The notes below the pieces were generated by a model. The model did no database searches. It saw nothing but the letters and a program-made list of their open reading frames with translations, and was not told the DNA's origin. A program made the translations under genes and the position numbers. From Chitinophagaceae bacterium (GTDB lineage Bacteria > Bacteroidota > Bacteroidia > Chitinophagales > Chitinophagaceae), in NCBI GenBank assembly GCA_947454155.1, contig CANGIT010000001.1, positions 124,001-188,000 of the forward strand: a stretch of DNA of 64,000 nucleotides, given 5' to 3'. Shown here in pieces: positions 44,770 through 54,391 of the stretch. Every line of letters starts with the position of its first letter. The first letter of the stretch is position 1.

Positions 44770-45351
44770 TTACAATGCAATTTGCTTTTCAGTCATCATT
44801 TTACGCAAGTTGATCAATCCGTAGCGCATTCTGCCAAGTGCTGTATTGATGCTGCAATTGGTCAATTCAGCGATTTCTTTGAAGCTCAGGTCGGCATAAT
44901 GACGCATAATGATTACTTCTTTTTGATCTTCAGGCAGCATATCTACCATTTTACGAACACGGTCGTGTGATTGACCGGCCATGATTTTTTGGTCGGCGCC
45001 GGCTTCTGAGAAGTTCAGTACTTCAAAAATGTCATGATCGTCGCTGGTTTTGATGCTTGGACTGCGTTTTACTTTTCTGAAATGATCAACACACATATTG
45101 TGCGCGATACGCATGGCCCACGGAAGGAATTTACCTTCGTCGGTGTATTTACCACCTCTGAGCGTATCAATGATACGGATAAAAACATCCTGGAAAATAT
45201 CTTCTGCAAGATATTTGTCTTTTACCAGCAAGTAAATAGAGGTGTAAATTTTGTCTTTATAACGTTCTACCAGAACGTTTAAAGCGTTTGCGTTTCCGTT
45301 CATGTAAGCATGAACTAATTCTTGGTCAGTTTGAGTGGAAAGGTTTTTCAT
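44770..45351 (-). CDS. ECF-type RNA polymerase sigma factor
   Basis: 193-residue sigma-70 family protein with region 2 (AEDIFQDVFIRIIDTL, GKFLPWAMRIAHNMCVDHFRK) and region 4 (LPEDQKEVIIMRHYADLSFKEIAE split, NTALGRMRYGLINLR). It would direct RNA polymerase to a specific promoter set. No anti-sigma factor gene is adjacent, unlike many ECF systems in this phylum that sit beside FecR/SusCD genes. It is divergent from uvrA. The regulon cannot be told. Confidence 0.93.
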   Translation of the reverse strand: MKNLSTQTDQELVHAYMNGNANALNVLVERYKDKIYTSIYLLVKDKYLAEDIFQDVFIRIIDTLRGGKYTDEGKFLPWAMRIAHNMCVDHFRKVKRSPSIKTSDDHDIFEVLNFSEAGADQKIMAGQSHDRVRKMVDMLPEDQKEVIIMRHYADLSFKEIAELTNCSINTALGRMRYGLINLRKMMTEKQIAL

Positions 45352-45646
45352 GAGACATCTACAGTTTTAATGGTTTGGACTTTGGTTTTTAAAGATCCAT
45401 TGATTCGAGAAAATTACCGTAGACGTTGTTGAGGAGACATCTTTGGTTTTTCACTGTCGTTGGATATTGTTCAGTAAAAGTAGAGTTAAAAATTCCTGCT
45501 CCAAATATTTTTAAAGCTTTTTTCACGTAAAATCAAAAATAGAGTACTAGTGCTCGGAAAGGCTACGTAGATTTACGCAGTAAATTTTACACAGTCATTG
45601 AAAACCCGCGTATTTACCGCATTTTAGGGCTATTTTCGCCTGTCGT
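45352..45646. other. Divergent intergenic region, sigma factor gene and uvrA
   Basis: 295 bases without a credible gene. It must hold promoters for both divergent genes; TATTTTCG at 45631-45638 is one mismatch from the -7 consensus for uvrA, but no -33 element is at the normal spacing. No LexA-like palindrome was recognised. Confidence 0.4.
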
Positions 45647-48475
45647 ATGGAAAAAAAATCAGTCAGAAAGACCAAAGGAAAGTCAACTGCCGAACCAAAT
45701 AATGGCATTTATATTAAAGGGGCACGCAATCACAACCTAAAGGACGTAACGGTTACGATACCACGAAATAAGCTTATCGTCGTTACCGGCGTTTCCGGCT
45801 CTGGAAAATCTTCGTTGACCATTGATACGCTTTTTGCGGAAGGTCAAAGACGTTATGCAGAAAGTCTCAGCGCCTATGCCCGTCAATTCATGCAAAGAAT
45901 GAATAAACCGGAAGTGGATTACATCCATGGTCTGTGCCCGGCTATCGCCATCGAACAAAAAGTAGTTACTCGTACACCTAGAAGTACGGTTGGCTCCATG
46001 ACGGAAATCTATGATTATCTCCGTCTGCTTTTTGCAAGAGCAGGTAAAACAATTTCTCCGGTTTCGGGTAAGGTAGTACGTAAGGATGATGTCACTGATG
46101 TACTTACGGTTATCAACACAATGGATAACGGCGATAAGTTGCTGATATTGTCTTCATTTAAAACTCATCACAACCGGGAAGTGCTGGAAGAACTAAATGT
46201 TTTATTGCAAAAAGGGTTCTCACGATTGTATCATAAAGGGGAGATGTTGTCCATCGATGATGTGCTTGCCGACAAGAGCCATCCTTTGTTGAAAAAGAAA
46301 AAGCCTGCAGATCCGATATTCATTCTGATTGACCGTCTGGTTAAAAAAGAATTTGATGAGGACGACCTACATCGCATCGCAGACTCTGTCACTACCGCTT
46401 TTTACGAAGGGGAGGGTGTGATGTATTTAGAGGTGATGGGCAAACAGATGCTGACTTTCAGTGATAAGTTTGAGATGGACGGTATCAGGTTTGAAGAACC
46501 TGTTCCCAATCTGTTTTCGTTTAACAATCCCTATGGTGCTTGTCCCACCTGTGAAGGCTTCTCTCAGGTACTGGGTGTGGATCCCGATTTGGTGATTCCC
46601 GAAAAGAAACTTAGTTTATATGAAGATGCAGTGGCTCCCTGGCGTGGAGAAAAGCTGAGTACATGGAAAGATTCTTTCATCAGGGCGGCTAAAAAATTCG
46701 ATTTCCCTATTCATAAACCTATCGCTCAGCTTTCGCCTGCTCAATTAAATGCGCTTTGGAAGGGCAACGAACATGTTTTCGGCATTAATGATTTTTTCAA
46801 AGAGGTAGAGCAGAATCTTTATAAGGTTCAATACAGGGTGTTGCTGAGTCGCTACCGTGGACGCACAACCTGTCCGGATTGTCAGGGTTATCGCTTGCGT
46901 AAAGAAGCTTTGTATGTAAAGATTGGAGAACGGCATATCGGAGAGCTTTGTGAATGGCCGGTGAAAGACCTGGTGAAATGGTTGGATACACTTCAATTGA
47001 GTGAATATGACGCACAGGTGGCCAAACGTATACTGATAGAAATAAAAAGTCGTCTCAAAACGCTGATTGATGTAGGACTTGGATATCTTACCTTAAACAG
47101 GCTTGCCAATACATTGAGTGGGGGAGAGAGTCAACGCATACAACTGACCCGAAGTCTGGGGTCTAATCTAACCAACTCTTTATATATCCTCGATGAGCCT
47201 TCCATCGGGTTGCATAGTCGGGACACGGAAAGGCTGATTAGTGTATTGAAAGATTTGCGTGATCTCGGCAATACAGTTGTTGTGGTTGAGCACGATGAAT
47301 TGATGATGCGCGAAGCCGACCACATCATCGACATGGGTCCGTTGGCCAGTCATCTGGGCGGTGAAGTTGTGGCGGAAGGAAATTACAACGAAATTGTCGC
47401 CAACGAAAAAAGTTTGACAGGACAATATCTCTCCGGGCGACTTTCCATAGAAGCACCCAAACAAGTAAGAAAATGGACACGTAGCATAAAGGTAGAAGGT
47501 GCGTGCGAAAACAACCTCAAAGACATAGATGTAGAAATTCCATTGCAGGTGATCTGTGCCGTTAGTGGTGTCAGCGGCAGTGGAAAAACAACATTGATCA
47601 AGCAGATACTTTACCCGGCCCTGATGAAACTCAAAGGGGAGTTCATCGAAAAGCCAGGTGCGCATAAGGACATCACTGGCGATGTCGATTTTATCGCTCA
47701 GGTGGAGATGGTAGACCAGAATCCTATTGGCAAATCTAGCCGAAGCAACCCAGTCACCTATATCAAGGCCTATGATGAGATTCGCGATTTGTATGCGCGT
47801 CAGCCTTTGAGTAAGATGAGGGGATTTTTACCGAAACATTTTTCTTTCAATGTGGATGGTGGAAGATGCGATGCCTGCAAGGGTGAAGGTGAACAGGTGG
47901 TGGAAATGCAGTTCCTGGCTGATGTTCATCTTGAATGCGATGTGTGCAAAGGGAAAAGATTCAAAGAAGAGGTGCTGGAAGTAAGATATAAAGAGAAAAA
48001 TATTTACGAACTGCTCAACATGAGTGTAGATGATGCCATCGCATTTTTTAGTCATGATGATAAAACAGGTGCGGCCATTGCCAAAGCGATTCAACCTTTA
48101 TCGGATGTAGGACTGGGTTATGTGAAACTAGGGCAGTCGTCCAATACGTTGAGTGGTGGCGAGGCCCAGCGTGTAAAACTGGCTTCATTTCTCGGCAAGG
48201 GCAGGTCGCAAGGAAGTATTCTATTCATATTTGACGAGCCTACCACAGGGCTCCATTTTCACGACATCAAAAAGTTGCTCGCCTCTTTCAACGCATTGGC
48301 CGAGCAAGGACACAGCATTCTGGTAATTGAACATAACACAGATGTGTTGAAAAGCTGCGATTGGATCATCGATCTGGGGCCTGAAGCCGGCGTGGATGGC
48401 GGTAATCTTGTGTTTGCGGGTACACCAGCACAAATGAAAAAGCAACTGAAAGGAAATACGGCAAAGTATCTATAA
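45647..48475 (+). CDS. uvrA: Excinuclease ABC subunit UvrA
   Basis: Damage-recognition ATPase of nucleotide excision repair. 942 residues with two ABC modules. Seen: Walker A GVSGSGKSS (about 48-56) with YAESLSAYARQFM, first zinc cysteines in CPTCEGF and CPDCQGY regions, signature NTLSGGESQRIQL, Walker B LYILDEPSIGLH, second Walker A GVSGSGKTTL, second zinc finger CDACKGEGE...CDVCKGKR, second signature NTLSGGEAQRVKLA and FIFDEPTTGLH. The first 20 residues are a Lys-rich extension. UvrB and UvrC are not in the window. Confidence 0.98.
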   Translation: MEKKSVRKTKGKSTAEPNNGIYIKGARNHNLKDVTVTIPRNKLIVVTGVSGSGKSSLTIDTLFAEGQRRYAESLSAYARQFMQRMNKPEVDYIHGLCPAIAIEQKVVTRTPRSTVGSMTEIYDYLRLLFARAGKTISPVSGKVVRKDDVTDVLTVINTMDNGDKLLILSSFKTHHNREVLEELNVLLQKGFSRLYHKGEMLSIDDVLADKSHPLLKKKKPADPIFILIDRLVKKEFDEDDLHRIADSVTTAFYEGEGVMYLEVMGKQMLTFSDKFEMDGIRFEEPVPNLFSFNNPYGACPTCEGFSQVLGVDPDLVIPEKKLSLYEDAVAPWRGEKLSTWKDSFIRAAKKFDFPIHKPIAQLSPAQLNALWKGNEHVFGINDFFKEVEQNLYKVQYRVLLSRYRGRTTCPDCQGYRLRKEALYVKIGERHIGELCEWPVKDLVKWLDTLQLSEYDAQVAKRILIEIKSRLKTLIDVGLGYLTLNRLANTLSGGESQRIQLTRSLGSNLTNSLYILDEPSIGLHSRDTERLISVLKDLRDLGNTVVVVEHDELMMREADHIIDMGPLASHLGGEVVAEGNYNEIVANEKSLTGQYLSGRLSIEAPKQVRKWTRSIKVEGACENNLKDIDVEIPLQVICAVSGVSGSGKTTLIKQILYPALMKLKGEFIEKPGAHKDITGDVDFIAQVEMVDQNPIGKSSRSNPVTYIKAYDEIRDLYARQPLSKMRGFLPKHFSFNVDGGRCDACKGEGEQVVEMQFLADVHLECDVCKGKRFKEEVLEVRYKEKNIYELLNMSVDDAIAFFSHDDKTGAAIAKAIQPLSDVGLGYVKLGQSSNTLSGGEAQRVKLASFLGKGRSQGSILFIFDEPTTGLHFHDIKKLLASFNALAEQGHSILVIEHNTDVLKSCDWIIDLGPEAGVDGGNLVFAGTPAQMKKQLKGNTAKYL

Positions 48476-48511
48476 CAATTAAGATTGCAGTGCCTGTAAT
48501 TGATGGCACAT

Positions 48512-48548
48512 AAAAAAGCCGCATGGTGGATGACTATGCGGCTTTTTC
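48512..48548. terminator. Bidirectional terminator between uvrA and the DUF4293 gene
   Basis: A 12-bp stem AAAAAGCCGCAT / ATGCGGCTTTTT (48513-48524 and 48536-48547) with an 11-base loop, A-run on one side and T-run on the other, between convergent genes. It can end both transcripts. Confidence 0.92.
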
Positions 48549-48566
48549 GTATCTGTTTGATAGTCG

Positions 48567-48992
48567 TTATCTCAGCCTGTTGCTTTCCTCGATGATTTTA
48601 TTGTCTTTGCGAATACCACGTTGTGCCAGCACAAAACAAATCATCACCAACAATTGCAATATGGATCCTATTGAATAATTGCCTTCTGAGAATTTTTTAA
48701 TGATCATTTCATAATTCACCATCAGCAACAATTCAACTGCCATGGCCACGTAAATCAATCTCATTTGCAATTTTCTGTTGCCATACAGAAAAATAGAAAT
48801 AAAAGCCATCACACCCACTGTGATGGTAAGGATGTTGTTGGTGATAGAATACAAGCCGTTCACTTCCTGGTACAACTTGTCAATTGCTTCGGGAGAGGAT
48901 ACAATATTCCCTGCAAAAAAAGATACCTTCAGGCTGATTAAAACAAAAGTGGCAGCTAAAAGCAACCAGATGGATTGTATGCGTTGTAACAT
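48567..48992 (-). CDS. DUF4293 family membrane protein
   Basis: 141-residue protein with four hydrophobic helices (about 5-25, 52-72, 78-98 and 108-126) and an N-terminus MLQRIQSIWLLLAA typical of the Bacteroidota DUF4293 family. The function of the family is unknown. Charged C-terminal tail (RKDNKIIEESNRLR). Separate from glyA by 117 bases with a short AT-rich gap. Confidence 0.85.
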   Translation of the reverse strand: MLQRIQSIWLLLAATFVLISLKVSFFAGNIVSSPEAIDKLYQEVNGLYSITNNILTITVGVMAFISIFLYGNRKLQMRLIYVAMAVELLLMVNYEMIIKKFSEGNYSIGSILQLLVMICFVLAQRGIRKDNKIIEESNRLR

Positions 48993-49109
48993 AAGAATGG
49001 TTTAAAGGGTTTGATGAGCTCAATATGTTCAAAAGCTTTATCTAAAGAGAGGTTTTTTGTTTCATGAAAATTATTGAACCTTTTAACCCCTCCCAAACTT
49101 TTTGAACAT

Positions 49110-50390
49110 TTAAATCAACTCCGGATACAACGGAAACTGCTCCATGAATTTCTTCACTTCTTCTTTCACAGCGGTGATGGTATTTTCGTTGTCTATATCC
49201 ATCAGTACCCTGTCAATGAAATCTACTACGGTTTGCATGTCTTTTTCTTTCAGTCCGCGGGTGGTGATGGCAGGCACACCTACACGAATGCCGCTGGTGA
49301 CAAAAGGACTTTTATCATCAAAGGGAACAGCATTTTTGTTGAGTGTAATATGTGCGCGATCAAGCGTTTCCTGTGCTTTTTTTCCGGTGATGTTTTTGTT
49401 GCGAAGGTCAATCAGCATGAGGTGATTGTCGGTGCCGCCACTGATGATGTGGTAGTCTTTGGCCACAAAAGCAGCCGCCATGGCTTGTGCATTTTTTTGA
49501 ACTTGAATGGCGTAGGTGGTGAAATCATCGGAAAGTAATTCGCCGAAGGCCACGGCCTTGCCGGCAATAACATGTTCCAATGGGCCGCCCTGCGTACCGG
49601 GAAACACAGCCATGTCTATCAAATTACTCATCATTCTGATGTTGCCTTTGAGGTCTTTCAATCCGAATGGGTTTTCAAAATCCTTGCCCATTAAAATGAT
49701 GCCGCCTCTTGGACCGCGCAAGGTTTTATGAGTGGTGCTGGTTACAAAATGACAATGTTCAAATGGAGAGGAAAGCAGGCCTTTGGCAATCAGTCCGGCA
49801 GGGTGGGCCATGTCGCACAAAACAAATGCTCCCACTTCATCCGCCACTTTTCTGATTCTGGCGTAATCGATATCTCTGCTATAAGCCGAAGCGCCACAAA
49901 TGATCAGCTGTGGTTTTTCGGCTCTGGCTTTTTCTTCCAGCATTTCATAATCAATCAATCCGGTTTCTTTTTTCACACCATAATGAAAGCCCTTATATAT
50001 TTTTCCAGAGAAGTTTACAGGAGATCCATGGGTGAGATGGCCGCCCATGCTCAAATCCAGGCCAAGAATCTTATCGCCGGGCTGCAGGATAGCCAGCATC
50101 AGTGCTGCATTGGCCTGAGCGCCACTATGTGGTTGCACGTTGGCATATTCGCAATTGAAAACCTGTTTTATTCTGTCAATGGCCAGTTGCTCCACCTGGT
50201 CTACAATTTCGCAGCCACCATAATACCTGCGGGCCGGATAGCCTTCGGCATATTTGTTGGTCAACACCGATCCCATCGCCTGCATCACAGACAAGCTGGT
50301 GAAGTTTTCGCTGGCAATCAATTCGATGCCAAAACGCTGTCTTTCCAGTTCCTTGTCTATCAAATCGAATAAAACTTTATCTTTTTGCAT
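49110..50390 (-). CDS. glyA: Serine hydroxymethyltransferase
   Basis: PLP enzyme converting serine and tetrahydrofolate to glycine and methylene-tetrahydrofolate. 426 residues, normal. Seen: [55 protein letters not shown] and the PLP-lysine motif [15 protein letters not shown] strong -7 promoter match lies 17 bases before the start. Confidence 0.98.
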   Translation of the reverse strand: MQKDKVLFDLIDKELERQRFGIELIASENFTSLSVMQAMGSVLTNKYAEGYPARRYYGGCEIVDQVEQLAIDRIKQVFNCEYANVQPHSGAQANAALMLAILQPGDKILGLDLSMGGHLTHGSPVNFSGKIYKGFHYGVKKETGLIDYEMLEEKARAEKPQLIICGASAYSRDIDYARIRKVADEVGAFVLCDMAHPAGLIAKGLLSSPFEHCHFVTSTTHKTLRGPRGGIILMGKDFENPFGLKDLKGNIRMMSNLIDMAVFPGTQGGPLEHVIAGKAVAFGELLSDDFTTYAIQVQKNAQAMAAAFVAKDYHIISGGTDNHLMLIDLRNKNITGKKAQETLDRAHITLNKNAVPFDDKSPFVTSGIRVGVPAITTRGLKEKDMQTVVDFIDRVLMDIDNENTITAVKEEVKKFMEQFPLYPELI

Positions 50391-50406
50391 AAATATAATT
50401 TGTGGG

Positions 50407-50414
50407 CAAAGATA
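50407..50414 (-). promoter_or_regulatory. Possible -7 element for glyA
   Basis: TATCTTTG on the minus strand matches TAnnTTTG and ends 16 bases before the glyA ATG. No -33 TTTG is seen at a 20-base spacing. Confidence 0.4.
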
Positions 50415-50616
50415 ACGAAGCCACTTATTTTATCGGATATCTTTCAATTAATTCAATGAGCTTAAGATGACTGAAATCGAAAAATCTTGCTTAGGCTTTT
50501 TCACATTTGCTATCAAAATGCCATCATCAAGTTATGATTTAATGCTAATTGACAGGCCTGAAGCCCTGTTTTGTTGAAAATGTCCTAATTTCATTCTCCC
50601 AAAAAAGATGCTCTCC

Positions 50617-51618
50617 ATGAAAGCGATCATTCCTGTGGCCGGAGCCGGTACAAAGCTGAGGCCACATACATATACTCAACCCAAAGCGCTGATTCCTCTT
50701 GCAGGAAAAACGATTCTCAGCATCATTGTGGACCAGCTGAAAGATTCAGGCATCCAGGAATTTATTTTTATCATTGGCTACCTGGGCGAAAAAATTCAGG
50801 ACTATGTGACGGCCCATTACCCCGACCTGAATTGTCATTTTGTGAGTCAGAACGACCGAAATGGCACCGGGCATGCGGTGGCATTGACCAAAGACCTGGT
50901 GGGAGATGATGAGATTTTCATTGTATTGGGAGATACGATTGCCGAATATGAAATCGATGAAATCCTTCAATATCCCGGCTCCATGCTGGCCATCAAAAAA
51001 GTAGATGACCCCAGGAATTTTGGCGTGGCAGAAATTGATGAAGAGGGATGGATAACAAGAGTGGTTGAAAAGCCCGCCATACCGAAAAGCAACATGGCTT
51101 TGGTAGGGATTTACAAAATAGTGGAAACGGCAATTTTGTTTGATTGTCTGGAAGCCGTATTGGCCGAAAAAGAAGACCTGGTAGATCTCAACCTTACAGA
51201 TGCGCTGGATTGTATGATCAAAAAAGGCGCCCGTTTCAAATCTTTCAAGGTGTCCAACTGGTTCGATTGTGGAAAGAAAGAGACCTTGCTGGAGTCCAAT
51301 GCTATCTTGCTGAAAAAATTTGGAGGCACTACTTTCGAAGTCAATCCTTTTCAAAACACGATTATCATTCCGCCTGTAAGCATCGGTGCCGGCTGTGTGA
51401 TTAAAAATTCCGTCATTGGTCCCAATGTAGCCATTGGTGAACATACCAGTATCAACCATGCCATCATCAAAGATTCCATCATAGGCGCCTATTCCAATAT
51501 TTTCGAAATCGTGCTCAATAGTTCACTGATTGGCAGTGACGCGGAAGTGAAAGGGGTTAGCCGCAATCTGAACATCGGCGACAATACAGCCATAGATTTA
51601 GGGGGAAGCAGAAGTTGA
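50617..51618 (+). CDS. Sugar-1-phosphate nucleotidyltransferase
   Basis: 333 residues from the ATG at 50617 (an alternative ATG at 50608 adds three residues). N-terminal nucleotidyltransferase domain with MKAIIPVAGAGTKLRPHTYT and QPKALIPLAGK, metal-binding LGDT, and KPxIPKSN region; a C-terminal left-handed beta-helix of hexapeptide repeats from about 250 (PPVSIGAGCVIKNSVIGPNVAIG). It would make an NDP-sugar (RmlA or GlmU-like type) for polysaccharide or glycan synthesis; the base and sugar cannot be fixed. No acetyltransferase active-site histidine was recognised. Confidence 0.88.
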   Translation: MKAIIPVAGAGTKLRPHTYTQPKALIPLAGKTILSIIVDQLKDSGIQEFIFIIGYLGEKIQDYVTAHYPDLNCHFVSQNDRNGTGHAVALTKDLVGDDEIFIVLGDTIAEYEIDEILQYPGSMLAIKKVDDPRNFGVAEIDEEGWITRVVEKPAIPKSNMALVGIYKIVETAILFDCLEAVLAEKEDLVDLNLTDALDCMIKKGARFKSFKVSNWFDCGKKETLLESNAILLKKFGGTTFEVNPFQNTIIIPPVSIGAGCVIKNSVIGPNVAIGEHTSINHAIIKDSIIGAYSNIFEIVLNSSLIGSDAEVKGVSRNLNIGDNTAIDLGGSRS

Positions 51619-51729
51619 TTGGGCAATTTGATAATGTGATAATTTGGCCATTTGAAAATGGGTTAGCGTGTGTATAGAAAATGTGCTGATTGGACACACA
51701 TCAAATATTAAACATCAAACAACCCAACA

Positions 51730-52689
51730 ATGTCTTCTTACTCCAATAAAATTACCCAGCTTTTCAACATCGATATTCCCCTGGTGCAGGGTGGAATGAT
51801 TTGGGCCAGCGGTTGGCGTTTGGCCAGTGCCGTAAGTAATGCTGGCGCACTTGGACTGATTGGAAGCGGCAGCATGTATCCCCATGTGTTGAGAGAACAT
51901 ATTGTCAAGTGCAAAGCTGCTACTGAAAAGCCTTTTGGCGTCAACGTCCCTTTGTTGTATCCTAATATCGAAGAGCATATCCAAACCATCATCGACGAAA
52001 AAGTACCCATTGTTTTCACTTCAGCCGGCAATCCCAAAACTCACACACAGCGGTTGAAAGAGCATGGCATCAAAGTGGTACATGTGGTGAGCAGCAGCAA
52101 ATTTGCACAGAAAGCGCAAGAAGCCGGTTGTGATGCGGTGGTGGCAGAAGGATTTGAGGCCGGTGGTCACAATGGCCGAGAAGAAACCACTACGATGGTG
52201 TTGATTCCTGCTGTAGTCAAAGAGGTCAGCATTCCTGTGATTGCGGCCGGTGGTATTGGCATTGGCGCTCAAATGCTGGCCGCCATGGTGTTAGGCGCGG
52301 AAGGCGTACAAGTGGGCAGCCGATTTCTGGCTTCTCATGAAGCCTCCAGTCATATCCATTTTAAAAATCTGATTCTGCAAATAAAAGAAGGTGATACTCA
52401 GCTTTCGCTCAAGAAAACAACGCCCGTCCGATTGATCAAAAATCATTTCTTCCATTTGATTCAGGCGGCCGAAAACAGAGGTGCTTCAGCTGAAGAATTA
52501 CAAGAAATTCTCGGCAGAGGTCGTGCAAAAAAAGGGATGTTCGAAGGCGATGTAGAAGAAGGCGAACTGGAAGTTGGACAAGTCAGCACACTCATCAACA
52601 GCATTCAACCGGCCGCCGAAATTGTACAGGAAATCTGGAGAGATTGTGTAGTAAAAAGTAAAGAGGTAATGCTGGATTTTGGATTCTAG
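51730..52689 (+). CDS. FMN flavoprotein, FabK / nitronate monooxygenase type
   Basis: 319-residue TIM-barrel flavoenzyme. Seen: IPLVQGGMIWASGWRLASAVSNAGALG, FGVNVPLL, AEGFEAGGHNG, PVIAAGGIGIG and GAEGVQVGSRFLASHE split motifs, and a C-terminal GDVEEGELEVGQVSTL. These match both nitronate monooxygenases and the enoyl-ACP reductase FabK; the C-terminal GDV...GQ segment and the EAGGH motif resemble FabK of streptococci. No fab genes adjoin it. Its stop is followed after six bases by a heptamer repeat array. Confidence 0.85.
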   Translation: MSSYSNKITQLFNIDIPLVQGGMIWASGWRLASAVSNAGALGLIGSGSMYPHVLREHIVKCKAATEKPFGVNVPLLYPNIEEHIQTIIDEKVPIVFTSAGNPKTHTQRLKEHGIKVVHVVSSSKFAQKAQEAGCDAVVAEGFEAGGHNGREETTTMVLIPAVVKEVSIPVIAAGGIGIGAQMLAAMVLGAEGVQVGSRFLASHEASSHIHFKNLILQIKEGDTQLSLKKTTPVRLIKNHFFHLIQAAENRGASAEELQEILGRGRAKKGMFEGDVEEGELEVGQVSTLINSIQPAAEIVQEIWRDCVVKSKEVMLDFGF

Positions 52690-52695
52690 GTTCTC

Positions 52696-52772
52696 GATAC
52701 TTGATACTTGATACTTGATCCTTGATCCTCGATACTTGATACTCGATACTTGATACTCGATACTTGATACTC
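52696..52772. repeat. Heptamer array A, GATACTT type, 11 units
   Basis: Eleven consecutive 7-base units of GATACTT, GATACTC or the variants GATCCTT and GATCCTC, without interruption, start seven bases after the flavoprotein stop. Two degenerate units (GGTTCTC before, GATTTTG after) frame it. Confidence 0.95.
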
Positions 52773-52784
52773 GATTTTGGATAT

Positions 52785-53078
52785 CCAGCCTCCAGTATCC
52801 AGCCTCCAGTATCCAGTATCCAGCCTCCAGTATCCAGCCTCCAGTATCCAGCCTCCAGTATCCAGCCTCCAGTATCCAGCCTCCAGTATCCAGCCTCCAG
52901 TATCCAGCCTCCAGTATCCAGCCTCCAGTATCCAGCCTCCAGTATCCAGTATCCAGCCTCCAGTATCCAGCCTCCAGTATCCAGCCTCCAGCCTCCAGCC
53001 TCCAGTATTCAGCCTCCAGTATCCAGCCACTAGTATCCAGCCTCCAGCCACTAGTATCCAGCATCCATTATCCAGCAT
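52785..53078. repeat. Heptamer array B, CCAGCCT/CCAGTAT type, 42 units
   Basis: 294 bases made of exactly 42 heptamers, mostly CCAGCCT and CCAGTAT alternating as a 14-mer, with a few doubled units. Degenerate units (CCAGCCA, CTAGTAT, CCAGCAT, CCATTAT) collect at the right end. It ends at the stop codon of the NatB-type gene. Because 7 is not a multiple of 3, all six frames read low-complexity peptides with few stops; long open frames here are artefacts. No spacers, so not CRISPR. Confidence 0.95.
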
Positions 53079-54376
53079 CACCCCTTCCTCACCGCCCATT
53101 TGATCATTTCTTTCCAGCTTGGTTTTTTTCCATACATCAAAATACCTGTGCGATAAATCTTACCGGTCACCCAAGTGAAAAAGATGAAGCAGAACACAAG
53201 CAAGCTCATAGATAGCAGCAGCTGCCATACAGGCACATCGTAGGTGATTCTTCCCATCATCACAATCGGAGAGGTGAGGGGGAAGATGCTTCCAAATACA
53301 GCCATGCTGCTGTTGGGGTCGTTGATGGCTTTTGTCATCATCACAAAACCGAGGATAATGGGCATCAAAATCGGAAAAATCAATTGCTGTGCTTCTTGCT
53401 GATCCTCGCTGACCACGCTGCCTACAGCTGCAAAAATAGAGGCGTAGGTGAGATAGCCACCGAGAAAATAGAACAAAAACAAAAGCATGATTTTCATCAA
53501 AGGCAATGATGACAAGCCCTGCATGGCAGTGGCGGCCATCGACATGCCTTCATTGTTTTGCATCGCTGTGTCGTTCAACTGCTGCATCAGGTCGGGGAAT
53601 ACAAGCGGTATCGCCATCTGCATCAAAAACATCAACATCATCCAGATGATGAATTGTGTGAGGCCAACAGCGCCGATACCAATGATTTTTCCCATCATCA
53701 GCTGAAACGGTTTTACAGAACTGATCATCACCTCTGCAATCCGGTTGGTCTTTTCTTCTGTTACGCCACGCATCACTTGTGTGCCATAAATAATCATCAT
53801 CATGTAGATGAGCATTCCGCAGGCGAAAGAAACGCCATAGGCCAAGCCAGCAAAATTTTTCTTGCTGCCTTCTTTGGTGTCCACGGTGTTTTCCAGACTC
53901 GCATTTTCAGCCATCTTATCGAAGGCGGCCGGATCGATGCCGTTGGCCAGCAATTGCTTGTTGCGCATGGTCTTGTTGATGATATCTTCGATGTCGCTCA
54001 TGGTGGTCATGCTGGCGGAAGCGGTGCTGTGCAGCGAAAATTTGCCGCTGTTGAGCGATGTGGAATCGCCGGGGATGTATAAAAAACCATCATAGCCTTC
54101 CGCTTCATATTTGTTGATGAAAGTCTTTTCTGTTTCATGGTGAATGAAGGTGAAAGCGAGGGTTTTATTGGAGCTGTCTATTTTTCCATTGAACAGGTTG
54201 GCTTCGTCCAAAACGGCGATATGTTGTTTTTCGGTACTCCCTTGCATGGAGATGGCGATGATGGCGGCATAAAAAACAATGATCACCAAAGGAACCACCA
54301 AGGTGGTGATCAGAAATGATTTTTTTCTGACCCTGGAAAGATATTCTCGGCTGATGATGAGGGATATTTTATTCAT
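53078..54376 (-). CDS. ABC-2 permease, NatB type
   Basis: 432-residue membrane protein of a sodium-extruding-type (NatAB) exporter family. An N-terminal helix (about 20-45) is followed by an extracytoplasmic domain of about 150 residues (to about 180), then five or six helices to the C-terminus. Seen: MNKISLIISREYLSRVRKKS, GVTEEKTNRIAEVMISS and KPFQLMMGKI motif common to YhaP/NatB proteins. Its ATPase partner is 15 bases upstream. Substrate not determined. Its last codons are built from the first unit of heptamer array B, which overlaps the stop. Confidence 0.88.
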   Translation of the reverse strand: MNKISLIISREYLSRVRKKSFLITTLVVPLVIIVFYAAIIAISMQGSTEKQHIAVLDEANLFNGKIDSSNKTLAFTFIHHETEKTFINKYEAEGYDGFLYIPGDSTSLNSGKFSLHSTASASMTTMSDIEDIINKTMRNKQLLANGIDPAAFDKMAENASLENTVDTKEGSKKNFAGLAYGVSFACGMLIYMMMIIYGTQVMRGVTEEKTNRIAEVMISSVKPFQLMMGKIIGIGAVGLTQFIIWMMLMFLMQMAIPLVFPDLMQQLNDTAMQNNEGMSMAATAMQGLSSLPLMKIMLLFLFYFLGGYLTYASIFAAVGSVVSEDQQEAQQLIFPILMPIILGFVMMTKAINDPNSSMAVFGSIFPLTSPIVMMGRITYDVPVWQLLLSMSLLVFCFIFFTWVTGKIYRTGILMYGKKPSWKEMIKWAVRKG

Positions 54377-54391
54377 GATGAAGGCTTGGGG

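Noticed and set aside
52696..53078. CRISPR array
   Set aside because: Units are contiguous 7-mers without spacers, and no cas genes lie near.
52498..53103. Several long open frames on both strands through the heptamer arrays
   Set aside because: They are stop-free by-products of 7-base repeats; peptides are low complexity in every frame and no start context or homology supports them.
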